Source of the DNA: UBA5972 sp964637875
GTDB taxonomy: Bacteria; Pseudomonadota; Alphaproteobacteria; Rhodobacterales; Rhodobacteraceae
Direction of reading: 5' to 3'
NCBI GenBank assembly: GCA_964637875.1
Contig: CAZWXK010000007.1
Coordinates: 1-64,000, forward strand
Length of the DNA: 64,000 nucleotides
Under the pieces are notes generated by a model that was given only the letters and a program-made list of their open reading frames with translations, did no database searches and had not been told where the DNA came from. Position numbers and translations under genes: made by a program. Positions 1-8,350 of the stretch are shown here, one piece after another (within the stretch, counting starts at the first letter, position 1; each line of letters starts with the position of its first letter).

Positions 1-347
1 ACCGGGCAGGCCTCCTGACAGAAACCGCAATAGATGCATTTGGTCATGTCGATGTCATAACGCGTGGTGCGGCGCGAGCCATCCTCGCGCGGCTCGGCGT
101 CGATGGTGATCGCCTGCGCGGGGCAGATCGCCTCGCACAGCTTGCAGGCGATGCAGCGTTCCTCGCCGCTGGCATAGCGGCGCAAGGCGTGCTCGCCGCG
201 AAAGCGAGGCGACAGATAGCCCTTTTCATGGGGATAGTTCAGCGTCGCCTTGGGGCGAAAGAAGTATTTCATCCCCAGCTTGAAACCGACCATGAAATCC
301 CACAGCAGGAAATACTTGGTTGCGCGTGTCCAGTCGATTGCCGTCAT
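1..347 (-). CDS. nuoI: NADH-quinone oxidoreductase subunit I (partial, runs off the left edge)
   Basis: Only the N-terminal part is present; the gene continues beyond position 1. It encodes the peripheral-arm subunit carrying clusters N6a and N6b, which pass electrons towards N2 in NuoB. The translation begins MTAIDWTRATKYF, contains an amphipathic start (FMVGFKLGMKYFF), then the first ferredoxin motif C-I-A-C-K-L-C-E-A-I-C-P and the start of the second (KCIYCGFCQEACP) at the window edge. The start lies 4 bases after the nuoH stop, so it is the next gene of the nuo operon. The identity is secure; the C-terminus cannot be judged. Confidence 0.93.
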   Translation of the reverse strand, partial: MTAIDWTRATKYFLLWDFMVGFKLGMKYFFRPKATLNYPHEKGYLSPRFRGEHALRRYASGEERCIACKLCEAICPAQAITIDAEPREDGSRRTTRYDIDMTKCIYCGFCQEACP

Positions 348-351
348 CGGA

Positions 352-1392
352 TCACCCCCCCACGGCCCAGCGCGCATAGGCGCCACCGAACCATCCAAAT
401 TGTGCCGCAAAGGCAACGAAAACCACCCAGCCAAGGCTCATGGGCAGGAAAACCTTCCAGCCCAGGCGCATCAGCTGGTCATAGCGGTAGCGCGGGGTGA
501 TCGCCTTGACCATCGCAAACAGGAAGAAGAATACCGCGATCTTGGCGATCATCCACAGGATGCCATCGGGCAGGCCCGGAATGGGCGACAGCCAGCCGCC
601 AAAGAACAGTACCGAAATCAGCGCGCTCATGAACACGACCTCGGTCAACTCTCCGATCATGAACAGCAGGAACGGGGTCGAGGAATATTCCACCTGATAC
701 CCCGCAACCAGTTCGGATTCGGCCTCGGGCAGGTCAAAGGGCGGGCGGTTCGTTTCCGCCAGTGCCGACACGAAGAACAGCACCACCATCGGCAGCTGCG
801 GCAGCCAGTACCAGCTGAAGATGCCGTAATTCCCGTCCTGGGCGCGCACGATATCCGAAAGGTTCAGGCTGCCGGTGGACAGGATCACCCCGATGATGAT
901 GAAGCCGATCGAGACCTCATAGGAAATCATCTGTGCGGCCGATCGCAACGCCCCCAGGAACGGGTATTTCGAGTTGGATGCCCATCCCCCCATGATCACC
1001 CCATAGACCACCAGCGAACTGGCCGCGAGGATGTACAGGATGCCGACGTTCATGTTCGATACCACCCAGCCGTCGTTGAACGGGATCACCGCCCAGACGA
1101 TCAGCGGGAAGATCAGCGAAATCATCGGCGCCAGGAAATAGACCGGCTTGTCGGCACCGGCCGGCACCACGATTTCCTTGACGATATACTTGATAAAATC
1201 GGCAAAGCTCTGCAACAGGCCAAAGACACCGACGATGTTGGGTCCGCGCCGCATCTGGACCGCGGCCCATATCTTGCGGTCGGCATACATCAGGAACGCC
1301 AGCGCCACCAGAAGCAGCACGATCACCAGGAGGGATTCCAGCGTAACCAGCAGGAATATCCCGAGATTGGTGTTATAGAAAAAATCCGCCAT
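352..1392 (-). CDS. nuoH: NADH-quinone oxidoreductase subunit H (346 aa)
   Basis: This is the membrane subunit of complex I that forms the quinone chamber with NuoB and NuoD. The protein is highly hydrophobic with about eight to nine predicted membrane segments. The NuoH signature stretches are visible: ADRKIWAAVQMRRGPN after the first helix, SLVVYGVIMGGWASNSKY, RSAAQMISYEVS, and ETNRPPFDLPEAESELVAGYQVEYS. Length is typical for the family. It sits between the small lipoprotein gene and nuoI with very short spacers, in the usual G-H-I order of the operon. Confidence 0.97.
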   Translation of the reverse strand: MADFFYNTNLGIFLLVTLESLLVIVLLLVALAFLMYADRKIWAAVQMRRGPNIVGVFGLLQSFADFIKYIVKEIVVPAGADKPVYFLAPMISLIFPLIVWAVIPFNDGWVVSNMNVGILYILAASSLVVYGVIMGGWASNSKYPFLGALRSAAQMISYEVSIGFIIIGVILSTGSLNLSDIVRAQDGNYGIFSWYWLPQLPMVVLFFVSALAETNRPPFDLPEAESELVAGYQVEYSSTPFLLFMIGELTEVVFMSALISVLFFGGWLSPIPGLPDGILWMIAKIAVFFFLFAMVKAITPRYRYDQLMRLGWKVFLPMSLGWVVFVAFAAQFGWFGGAYARWAVGG

Positions 1393-1406
1393 CTGCCTTC
1401 ACTTCC

Positions 1407-1820
1407 TCAGACCGTCGGAATCCCGTCGGCTTTACAGTTGTCCACAACCACTTCGGCGTCGAGGGTCAACCTGCCCCGGGGCAGGGTTTTCGAGACCGTA
1501 TAAACCGCATCTCCACGCCAAAGACCATCCTTTTCCTCGACATTCGTGCGCACATGGCGCGCGAAACCGTACCCCCGGATCAGGGCGTATTGGGCCGCCG
1601 CGCATTTGGCGTAATCGGCCACATCGGCGACACTGCGCGCCCCGCGCATGGCGACCTTGAAATTGACCAGATCGCCGTCCAGAAGGATCGTTTCGACCCC
1701 CAGATAGACGGGGTTGAAATCAGCGCGCCCGACACCGGCCGGCGCGCCGCCGCTACAGGCCGCCACCCCGCCCAGAAGGGCAAGGGAAAAGCCGGCCTTG
1801 AGGGCGGTTTGCTGCATCAT
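1407..1820 (-). CDS. small lipoprotein inside the nuo operon (137 aa)
   Basis: A predicted exported lipoprotein: the N-terminus MMQQTALKAGFSLALLGG is followed by VAAC, a lipobox with the acylated Cys near residue 22. The mature part is about 115 residues with two further Cys (in YAKCAAAQ and VDNCKADG) that could pair. It starts 5 bases after the nuoG stop, with AGGGG just upstream, and ends 14 bases before nuoH, so it is co-transcribed with complex I. I do not recognise a characterised function. Its position suggests a complex I assembly factor or peripheral subunit, or a passenger gene. The second Met (1817) is an equally good start. Confidence 0.8.
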   Translation of the reverse strand: MMQQTALKAGFSLALLGGVAACSGGAPAGVGRADFNPVYLGVETILLDGDLVNFKVAMRGARSVADVADYAKCAAAQYALIRGYGFARHVRTNVEEKDGLWRGDAVYTVSKTLPRGRLTLDAEVVVDNCKADGIPTV

Positions 1821-1825
1821 TTCCC

Positions 1826-3844
1826 CTACTCCGCCGCCATCTTGCGCCGCCGGGCGGCGGCATTTGCCGAAAGCTCGGCCATGATTGCCGATGCCCTGGC
1901 GATCGGGTTGGTCAGATAGAAATCGTCGATCGCCATCATCAGGCGCCCCGCTGCCATGCTGCCGGATGCGGGGATCTGCCAGTCATTTTCGGGCACCTGA
2001 TCGATTTCGCGAAGATGCGGCACATCGGCAAACAGCGCACCGCGCAATTCGTTCATGCTGTTCCAGGGGAGCGCCGACCCCAGTTCGCCCGACAGCGCGC
2101 GCAGGATCGCCCAGTTTTCCCGGGCATCCCCCGGCGGGAAGGCTGCGCGCAGCGCCAGCTGCGGCCGCCCCTCGGTATTGACGAACAGGCCGTTTTCCTC
2201 GGTCCAGGCGGCGCCGGGCAGGATCACGTCGGCGCGGTGCGCTCCACGATCGCCATGGCTGCCCTGATAGATCACGAAGGGCCCGGCCGGAATATCGGTC
2301 TCGTCCACAGCCAGCGCATAGACGACATCGGCCCCGTCAAGGGCTGCGTCCATGCCGCCATCGGTGGTGGCGCCGACATCCATCGCACCCACGCGCGCAG
2401 CCGCCGTGTGCAGCACCATGAATTTCGAGCGGGTCCGTTCGGCCAATGTCATCGCCGCCGCAAGAACCGCCTCGCCATCATCGGCCAACAGAGCGCCCTG
2501 CCCGATGATGATGATCGAGGGCAGATCCAGAACCTTGCCGAAATCCTTGTCCAGCAGGGCCTCAAGCGCTGCCCGGTCGGTCCCGGCATGGGCGTAGTCA
2601 TAGGTCAGATCGACCGCCTCGCCGACAAGGCCGACCTCGGCGCCATTCAGCCAGGCCTTGCGGATACGGGCGTTCAGCACCGGAGCCTCGGCACGCGGAT
2701 TGGTGCCGATCAGCTGAATCATCTGCGCGCTGTCGATATCCTCGATTCGCGCAGTACCCGCATAGGCGGCGCGGTTGCCGGCGGGCAGTTTTGCCCCGTC
2801 GACGCGGCATTCCACAGTGCCGCCCAGCCCCTGAACAAGCTGTTTCAGCGAAAATGCCGCCTCGACCGGGGCCAGGTCGCCAAGCAGACCGACAGGTTTC
2901 CTTGCGCCCTTCAACGCCGCGGCTGCGGCTGACAGGGCCTCGGGCCAGGTCGCCGGGCGCAGCTTGCCATCGACACGCAGATAGGGTTGATCCAGGCGCT
3001 GCCGCGCCAGCCCGTCCCAGATGAAACGGGTCTTGTCGGATATCCATTCCTCGTTCACGCCGTCGTGGTTGCGCGGCACGATGCGCTTGACTTCACGGCC
3101 CTTGGTATCGACGCGGATGTTGCTGCCCAATGCATCCATCACATCGACGGTTTCGGTCTTGCGCAGTTCCCACGGGCGCGCGGTAAAGGCATAGGGCTTG
3201 CTGGTCAGCGCGCCGACCGGGCACAGGTCGATGATGTTGCCCTGAAGTTCGCTGTCGAGCGTCTGGCCCAGATAGGTGGTGATCTCGGCATCTTCGCCGC
3301 GGCCGGTCTGGCCCATCAGGGTGATGCCGGCAACCTCGGTGGTGAAACGCACGCAGCGGGTGCAGGATATGCAGCGCGTCATGTGGGTCGCCACCAGCGG
3401 CCCGAGGTCGATGTCGTCAACCGCGCGCTTGGGCTCGCGGAAACGCGAGAAATCGACGCCATAGGCAATGGCCTGGTCCTGCAGGTCGCATTCACCGCCC
3501 TGATCGCAGATCGGGCAGTCGAGCGGGTGATTGATCAGCAGGAATTCCATCGTCCCCTCGCGCGCCTTGCGCACCATGGGCGAGTTGGTCCTGATCTCGG
3601 GCGGCTCGCCATTGCGGCCGGGGCGCAGGTCGCGCACCTGCATGGCACAGCTGGCCGTGGGCTTGGGCGGACCGCCGACGACCTCGACAAGGCACATGCG
3701 GCAATTGCCGGCAATCGACAGGCGCTCGTGATAGCAGAAGCGCGGGATTTCGACCCCTGCCTCCTCGCAGGCCTGAAGAATGGTCAGGGCGGGATCGACC
3801 TCGATCTCGGCGCCGTCAATGATGATCTTTCTCAACTCACTCAT
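1826..3844 (-). CDS. nuoG: NADH-quinone oxidoreductase subunit G (672 aa)
   Basis: This is the largest peripheral-arm subunit, carrying one [2Fe-2S] and two [4Fe-4S] clusters of the electron wire. The N-terminal 2Fe-2S domain shows CEEAGVEIPRFCYHERLSIAGNCRMCLVEV, then a His-Cys region HPLDCPICDQGGECDLQD, then CISCTRCVRFTTEVAG with a downstream Cys (IIDLCPVGAL), followed by the molybdopterin-like domain starting near ETVDVMDALGSNIRVD. A length of 672 aa fits alphaproteobacterial or mitochondrial-type (75-kDa) subunits rather than the longer enterobacterial form. It lies between the DUF5333-like gene and the small lipoprotein gene. Confidence 0.96.
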   Translation of the reverse strand: MSELRKIIIDGAEIEVDPALTILQACEEAGVEIPRFCYHERLSIAGNCRMCLVEVVGGPPKPTASCAMQVRDLRPGRNGEPPEIRTNSPMVRKAREGTMEFLLINHPLDCPICDQGGECDLQDQAIAYGVDFSRFREPKRAVDDIDLGPLVATHMTRCISCTRCVRFTTEVAGITLMGQTGRGEDAEITTYLGQTLDSELQGNIIDLCPVGALTSKPYAFTARPWELRKTETVDVMDALGSNIRVDTKGREVKRIVPRNHDGVNEEWISDKTRFIWDGLARQRLDQPYLRVDGKLRPATWPEALSAAAAALKGARKPVGLLGDLAPVEAAFSLKQLVQGLGGTVECRVDGAKLPAGNRAAYAGTARIEDIDSAQMIQLIGTNPRAEAPVLNARIRKAWLNGAEVGLVGEAVDLTYDYAHAGTDRAALEALLDKDFGKVLDLPSIIIIGQGALLADDGEAVLAAAMTLAERTRSKFMVLHTAAARVGAMDVGATTDGGMDAALDGADVVYALAVDETDIPAGPFVIYQGSHGDRGAHRADVILPGAAWTEENGLFVNTEGRPQLALRAAFPPGDARENWAILRALSGELGSALPWNSMNELRGALFADVPHLREIDQVPENDWQIPASGSMAAGRLMMAIDDFYLTNPIARASAIMAELSANAAARRRKMAAE

Positions 3845-3893
3845 TCCGTCATGTCCTTGTCGTCGGCGCCTCGGCGCCCGGCCACGTTCGTTG

Positions 3894-4313
3894 TCATTCC
3901 GGTCTCAGATACGAACCGATCTCGGTTTTCTTTTTCATCTCGGCAAATCCCACGCGGCAATAGGTCTCGGGCTTGCCGGGAATCACGCCACGGGCCTTGA
4001 GCCAGGCGTCGGTTTCACGACGCAAACGCTCCTGCTGTGCCGGATCCTTGCGCAGGCGGTCGATATCGGCCTGGCTGTAGCCCAGACGCCGTGCCATGTT
4101 GAAGGTGCCGATCACATAGAAGAACGCCTTGACCCGGCGCGGGGCGATGCGGTCGCATTTGGTAAATATCTCGTTGGTGATCGAGCCCAGGAGAATGCGG
4201 TGCATGATCTCCTTTTCGTTTTCGAGCCCCTCCTTGGCCAGTGCGGCCAACGCACCCAGTGGCGAGACCGCGACAGCAACGGCAAGCGCCAGCGCAGGCA
4301 GCGTACCGCGCAT
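3894..4313 (-). CDS. small secreted DUF5333-like protein in the nuo operon (139 aa)
   Basis: A small exported protein with a signal peptide (MRGTLPALALAVAVAVSPLGALA) and a mature domain rich in charged helices. Two Cys, one in TKCDRIAPRRVKAF and one in ETYCRVGFAEM, may form a disulfide. The pattern (a Cys-Asp near the start, GYSQADIDRL, an ARGV...YCRVG end) resembles the DUF5333 family that I recall from rhodobacterial nuo loci; this was not checked by search. The start at 4313 is preceded by GAGGG at 6 bases; an upstream Met at 4352 is also possible. It lies between nuoF and nuoG. Function unknown. Confidence 0.78.
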   Translation of the reverse strand: MRGTLPALALAVAVAVSPLGALAALAKEGLENEKEIMHRILLGSITNEIFTKCDRIAPRRVKAFFYVIGTFNMARRLGYSQADIDRLRKDPAQQERLRRETDAWLKARGVIPGKPETYCRVGFAEMKKKTEIGSYLRPE

Positions 4314-4373
4314 GCCCGGCCCTCTGTTCGCCACTGCCGCCACTCTCGTCATCTGCCCGGACCCCCCGTCGTG

Positions 4374-5669
4374 CTATTGCGCAGCGACCGCGCTGATGCG
4401 GCCTTTCTGACTTGCCCGGATACGATCCTCGATCTCGTCGCGGAAATGGCGGATCAAGCCCTGGATCGGCCAGGCCGCCGCGTCGCCCAATGCACAGATG
4501 GTGTGCCCTTCGACCTGTTTTGACACATCCAGCAGCATGTCGATTTCCTCGATCTCGGCTTCACCCCGCACAAGGCGGTCCATCATCCGCATCATCCAGC
4601 CGGTGCCCTCGCGGCAAGGCGTACACTGGCCGCAGCTTTCATGTTTGTAGAACACCGAAAGGCGCCAGATCGCCTTGATGATATCGACCGACTGATCCAT
4701 CACGATCACCGCTGCCGTGCCCAGGCCCGAGCGCTGATCGCGCAGCCAGTCATAATCCATGATCGCCTCGCGCGCGATATGGGCCGGCAGCAGCGGAACC
4801 GAGGACCCGCCCGGGATCACCGCCTTCAGGTTGTCCCACCCGCCGCGGATGCCTCCGGCGTGTTTCTCGATCAGTTCCTCGAAGGAAATCGACATCGATT
4901 CCTCGACGACGCAGGGCGTGTTCACATGACCCGAAATGGCAAACAGCTTGGTCCCCGTGTTGTTGGGGCGGCCGAACCCCGCGAACCAGTCGGCGCCACG
5001 GCGCAGGATGGTGGGCACGACGGCGATGGATTCGACATTGTTCACCGTGGTGGGACAGCCATACAGCCCCGCGCCCGCCGGAAATGGCGGCTTCATGCGG
5101 GGCATGCCCTTTCTGCCCTCGAGGCTCTCCAGCAGGGCGGTTTCCTCGCCGCAGATATAGGCGCCGGCGCCGTGATGCAGATACAGGTCGAAATCCCAGC
5201 CCGAGCCGGCGGCGTTCTTGCCAAGTAGGCCGGCGTCATAGGCCTCGTCGATGGCCGATTGCAGGATCTCGCGTTCGCGGATGAATTCGCCACGAATATA
5301 GATATAGGCCGCATGCGCCCCCATGGCAAAGCTGGCCAGCAATGCACCCTCGATCAGGGTATGCGGATCGTGGCGCATGATCTCGCGGTCCTTGCAGGTG
5401 CCGGGTTCGGATTCATCCGCGTTGATCACCAGATAGCTGGGGCGGCCATCGCTCTGCTTGGGCATGAAGGACCATTTCAGCCCCGTCGGAAAACCCGCCC
5501 CGCCGCGGCCGCGCAGGCCCGATGCCTTGACCTGTTCGATGATCCAGTCGGCCCCCTTGCGGATGATGTCGGCCGTGCCGTCCCAATGGCCGCGCTTGCG
5601 CGCGCCGGCAAGCGTGCGCTCGTGCATTCCGTAGAGGTTGGTAAAGATCCGGTCCTCATCCTTCAGCAT
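4374..5669 (-). CDS. nuoF: NADH-quinone oxidoreductase subunit F (431 aa)
   Basis: This is the NADH- and FMN-binding subunit and the electron entry point of complex I. Visible features are the FMN/NADH glycine-rich stretch GLRGRGGAGFPTGLKW, the ESEPGTCKDREI segment, GAGAYICGEETALLESLEG, and the C-terminal N3 cluster motif ESCGQCTPCREG with the fourth Cys in HTICALGDAAAWP. Length is typical. It follows the DUF5337-like gene by 3 bases. The usual E-F-G order is kept but interrupted by accessory genes on both sides. Confidence 0.97.
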   Translation of the reverse strand: MLKDEDRIFTNLYGMHERTLAGARKRGHWDGTADIIRKGADWIIEQVKASGLRGRGGAGFPTGLKWSFMPKQSDGRPSYLVINADESEPGTCKDREIMRHDPHTLIEGALLASFAMGAHAAYIYIRGEFIREREILQSAIDEAYDAGLLGKNAAGSGWDFDLYLHHGAGAYICGEETALLESLEGRKGMPRMKPPFPAGAGLYGCPTTVNNVESIAVVPTILRRGADWFAGFGRPNNTGTKLFAISGHVNTPCVVEESMSISFEELIEKHAGGIRGGWDNLKAVIPGGSSVPLLPAHIAREAIMDYDWLRDQRSGLGTAAVIVMDQSVDIIKAIWRLSVFYKHESCGQCTPCREGTGWMMRMMDRLVRGEAEIEEIDMLLDVSKQVEGHTICALGDAAAWPIQGLIRHFRDEIEDRIRASQKGRISAVAAQ

Positions 5670-5672
5670 CTG

Positions 5673-5900
5673 TCATTCCTCGTCCCGCTGGCGTTTGCGC
5701 CAGATCTGAATCAATACGACCATCGCCCAGAAGAGCGCGGCAAGAGCGGCCAGATCGGCCAGAAAGGCATATCGGGGCGCCCAGTCCAGCCACCCTCCAA
5801 GCCAGGAAACCCCCATCCATGCCGGAAAGGCCACAAGGATGACGATCGCCGCCAGGCGTGCATCTTTCTGTTGATCGTCCTTGCTCACCAAGGTCTCCAT
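5673..5900 (-). CDS. small two-helix membrane protein, DUF5337-like (75 aa)
   Basis: A short protein with a charged N-terminus (METLVSKDDQQKDARL), two hydrophobic segments (about residues 17-38 and 45-67) and a basic tail (IWRKRQRDEE). The size, the two helices and the WRKRQ end recall the DUF5337 proteins found next to nuoF in Rhodobacteraceae; that match is from memory. The start at 5900 is chosen because AGGAG lies 7 bases upstream; an ATG 6 bases earlier (5906) is too close to it. It ends 3 bases before nuoF. It may be an accessory membrane component of complex I; function unproven. Confidence 0.75.
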   Translation of the reverse strand: METLVSKDDQQKDARLAAIVILVAFPAWMGVSWLGGWLDWAPRYAFLADLAALAALFWAMVVLIQIWRKRQRDEE

Positions 5901-5920
5901 TTCCATTCTCCTGGCGCCGG

Positions 5921-6154
5921 TCAGGCGCCGGTTTCCTTTTTCCCGTCCTCGATCGACGCCCGCTCTGCCGGCATGCAGAAAAGACGGATCGACCAGAAGG
6001 CCACCACGAAAAACAGTGCGATGGCGGCGGGAATTGCCAGCCCCGGCCCCGCTATGCCGTTGCGCACCAGCACCACCCCAAAGGCGATTGCGATGACAAG
6101 CGCACTCAGCCAGCTGATGCTGCGACGGGTTTCCATGCCTGAGCGCAGATTCAT
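5921..6154 (-). CDS. small two-helix membrane protein (77 aa)
   Basis: A small protein with two predicted membrane segments (about residues 13-33 and 38-60) and a polar, acidic-basic tail (AERASIEDGKKETGA). The start ATG overlaps the stop of the upstream helix-hairpin-helix gene (6151-6154), which indicates translational coupling. I do not recognise a named family. It lies in the nuoE-nuoF interval together with two other accessory genes, so a role tied to complex I or its assembly is possible but only inferred from position. Confidence 0.72.
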   Translation of the reverse strand: MNLRSGMETRRSISWLSALVIAIAFGVVLVRNGIAGPGLAIPAAIALFFVVAFWSIRLFCMPAERASIEDGKKETGA

Positions 6155-7158
6155 GATTTCGCCCCCCCGGCACGGGCCTGGCCATCGCCGCCACTGGGGG
6201 CTTCATCGCGGTTGCGCAGGAAACCGATGGCGATCTTGCGCCACAATTCGGCCCGCGCCGAGCCCTCGTTGATGATGTTTTCGTTGATCCAGGCCAGCTC
6301 GCGCTTGTTCATCCGGGCCAGCTGGTCAAAGCTGAAGATCCCCGCCTCGTTCAGCGCGGCCTCATGGGCGGCCGTCAGCCCATCGATACGGGTCAGCCGG
6401 TCGGCCTCGTCCGCAGAGGCCGGCGTGGCCGGCCGGGGTTTCGATGGCACGACGGTATCGGATTGCACCGGTCGCCGTTCCGCCGGATCGGATTGCGGCG
6501 CCGCGGGGCCGGGTCCGGGGTCTTGATCGTCTTTATCGCCACTGGCGGAACCGGACGTGGTGTCGGTCTTGTCCACGCCACCTGCCAGATGCAGTCCGGG
6601 CCGGGCGTCATCGCCCATCTCGGCCTTGATGTTGTCGGCGATCTCGGCCAGTTTCCGTCCGATATCCCGTTCGGCGGGATGCGCCCCGTCACCACCCCCG
6701 TCACCACCCCCGTCACTGGCCCCGTCACTGGCCCCTTCGCCGCCCCCGTCACCACCGCCGACTGCCAGTCCGAGACCCGGCCCAGATATCGTGACCGAGG
6801 GTTCGATTCTGTCCTGGCCGCTCGGCATGTCGGAATCGGCAATTCGTGCTGCCTCGTCCACGAGGCGGGCTTGCACGGCGTCCGATGTTGCATTGGCATC
6901 GGGTTCGGGCAACCGGTCGTCTGCGCGCGCGGCGGCCTCGGCGATGCGCCGGGCCACGCGGTTGCGCCCCGCGCGGCAGAACAGGCGGCGCAACAGCACC
7001 CCCAGAACGACCGCGACAAAGGCGCCGATCGCGACGGCAAGCGGCAGGTCGAGGCCGAAATCGCCCTGCAACGCCCAGGCGGAAGCCCCGCCAAGGACGA
7101 GCGCGATCAGCCAGCAGACCATCCTGCAGCCTGTGTCCCGATTGGTGCCATCGCTCAT
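6151..7158 (-). CDS. membrane-anchored helix-hairpin-helix protein in the nuo operon (335 aa)
   Basis: Two N-terminal hydrophobic segments (about residues 12-29 and 38-56) anchor a long, low-complexity acidic middle that contains a Gly/Asp/Ser repeat encoded by a 12-base DNA repeat. The C-terminal 80 residues (from DRLTRIDGLTAAHEAAL to the end) form a helix-hairpin-helix-like domain of the kind often annotated as a predicted 5-prime nuclease. A closely similar motif ends NuoE, the gene just upstream (RIKGIGPALEGILNEMGVW), so the two domains probably share ancestry. The start is preceded by CAGGAG. No catalytic nuclease motif is visible; protein-protein contact with complex I is more plausible than DNA cleavage, but this is inference. 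Confidence 0.8.
   Translation of the reverse strand: MSDGTNRDTGCRMVCWLIALVLGGASAWALQGDFGLDLPLAVAIGAFVAVVLGVLLRRLFCRAGRNRVARRIAEAAARADDRLPEPDANATSDAVQARLVDEAARIADSDMPSGQDRIEPSVTISGPGLGLAVGGGDGGGEGASDGASDGGGDGGGDGAHPAERDIGRKLAEIADNIKAEMGDDARPGLHLAGGVDKTDTTSGSASGDKDDQDPGPGPAAPQSDPAERRPVQSDTVVPSKPRPATPASADEADRLTRIDGLTAAHEAALNEAGIFSFDQLARMNKRELAWINENIINEGSARAELWRKIAIGFLRNRDEAPSGGDGQARAGGAKS
6686..6757. repeat. 12-base tandem repeat inside the helix-hairpin-helix gene
   Basis: Imperfect tandem copies of a 12-base unit (CCGTCACCACCC and variants with ACTGGC) run through this stretch. On the coding strand they give the Gly/Asp/Ser-rich run GDGGGDGASDGASDGG. The period is a multiple of three, so copy-number change would keep the frame. 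It is a flexible-linker microsatellite within a gene, not a CRISPR or integration feature. Confidence 0.8.
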
Positions 7159-7190
7159 GACAGCCGCTCCTGTTGCGCGTTACCGGCCAT

Positions 7191-8252
7191 TCATTCGGCC
7201 TCGCCCTCGTTTCCGTCCGGGGAAGCCGGGGTATCGCCCCCTTCGACAAGGGCGCGTGCCTGCCCGACCCAGCCATCGCGACTTGCCCGTCCCTTGAAAC
7301 GCTGGAGATTGGCATCGATCCAGGCGACCTCGTCCGGCGACCACGCGGCGATCTGATCGAAATGCCAGACCCCCATCTCGTTGAGTATCCCTTCCAGTGC
7401 CGGACCTATGCCCTTGATCCTTTTCAGATCATCGGCCCTGCCATCGCGTGGAGCCCCGAGCATGGCCGGCCGGGACTGCGCCCCCGTTTCATCGGCTCTG
7501 GTCGCATTGGCGCTGGCATCGGGCGCGGCCGCGGCTCTGCCAGCGGCGGGCCGACGCGGTTTCAGCACCGGCACCTCGTCGCCCTGGATGCGCTTGACCG
7601 TGTCGCCCATCTCGACAGCGCGGGCCACGGTGGCGTTGTACTGATCGCGCCCGCTTTCGAATTCCTTCAGCGAACTCAGCCCCGAGATGGGCTCGGCCGC
7701 GTAACGCCCGTTCTGCGGCCCGGGAACCGGCACCTCGCCCCGGGCAAAGGCGGCGAGGATCTCGCGCAGCCTGTCGGCAGTGAGATCCTCGTAGAAATCC
7801 TTGCCGATCTGGACCATGGGTGCATTGGTACAGGCGCCGAGACATTCGACCTCTTCCCAGCTGAACCTGCCGTCCGGCGAGAGCTGAAATGGCTCGGGCG
7901 CGATTTCCTCCTTGAGAACCGCGATAAGATCTTCGGAGCCGCACAGCATGCAGGACAGCGTGCCGCAAACCTGCACATGGGCGACCGAGCCCACGGGGTG
8001 CAGCTGAAACATGAAATAGAAGGTCGCGACCTCGAGCGCACGGATATGGGCCATGCCCAGCATGTCGGCCACATGTTCGATCGCCGGGCGGGTCAGCCAG
8101 CCAACCTGTTCCTGGGCGCGCCACAGCAGCGGGATGATGGCGCTGGCCTGGCGTCCCTCGGGATATTTGGCGATCTGCGCCCTGGCCCATTCAAGATTGG
8201 CGGGCGTGAAGGCAAAGCTTTCGGGTTGCTCGGGATGAAGGCGGCGTAGCAT
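7191..8252 (-). CDS. nuoE: NADH-quinone oxidoreductase subunit E with C-terminal helix-hairpin-helix extension (353 aa)
   Basis: The first 200 or so residues are the thioredoxin-fold NuoE (24-kDa) subunit holding cluster N1a: the four Cys ligands are in CGTLSCMLCGSED and VECLGACTNAPMVQIG. It pairs with NuoF in NADH oxidation. The remaining 150 residues are an Ala/Arg-rich linker followed by a helix-hairpin-helix-like unit (DLKRIKGIGPALEGILNEMGVWHFDQ, broken by the linker before it) and an acidic tail. Ordinary NuoE is roughly 160-240 aa, so this is a clear domain addition. It follows nuoD after a 98-base gap that holds an interspersed repeat. Confidence 0.93.
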   Translation of the reverse strand: MLRRLHPEQPESFAFTPANLEWARAQIAKYPEGRQASAIIPLLWRAQEQVGWLTRPAIEHVADMLGMAHIRALEVATFYFMFQLHPVGSVAHVQVCGTLSCMLCGSEDLIAVLKEEIAPEPFQLSPDGRFSWEEVECLGACTNAPMVQIGKDFYEDLTADRLREILAAFARGEVPVPGPQNGRYAAEPISGLSSLKEFESGRDQYNATVARAVEMGDTVKRIQGDEVPVLKPRRPAAGRAAAAPDASANATRADETGAQSRPAMLGAPRDGRADDLKRIKGIGPALEGILNEMGVWHFDQIAAWSPDEVAWIDANLQRFKGRASRDGWVGQARALVEGGDTPASPDGNEGEAE

Positions 8253-8294
8253 CTATCGGGTTTCCTTCGACATCGACCGGGGTCGCACGTGGCT

Positions 8295-8336
8295 GGCGCC
8301 GGCGCCTCCGGCGGGAGTATTTGGACAAAGAAGAAG
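8295..8336 (+). repeat. interspersed hairpin-tail element, copy 1 (reversed relative to the operon)
   Basis: A GC palindrome (GGCGCCGGCGCC) and the run CTCCGGCGGGAG are followed by TATTTGGACAAAGAAGAAG. The same tail recurs at 13763-13838, 15831-15864, 22631-22652, 26710-26768 and 34040-34076. This copy lies between nuoD and nuoE and points against the direction of transcription, unlike the copies that follow gene ends. Confidence 0.75.
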
Positions 8337-8350
8337 GGCGCGGGCCGGGG

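Noticed and set aside
6686..6757. Possible CRISPR-like repeats.
   Set aside because: Units are only 12 bases, directly adjacent without spacers, and encode an in-frame linker.
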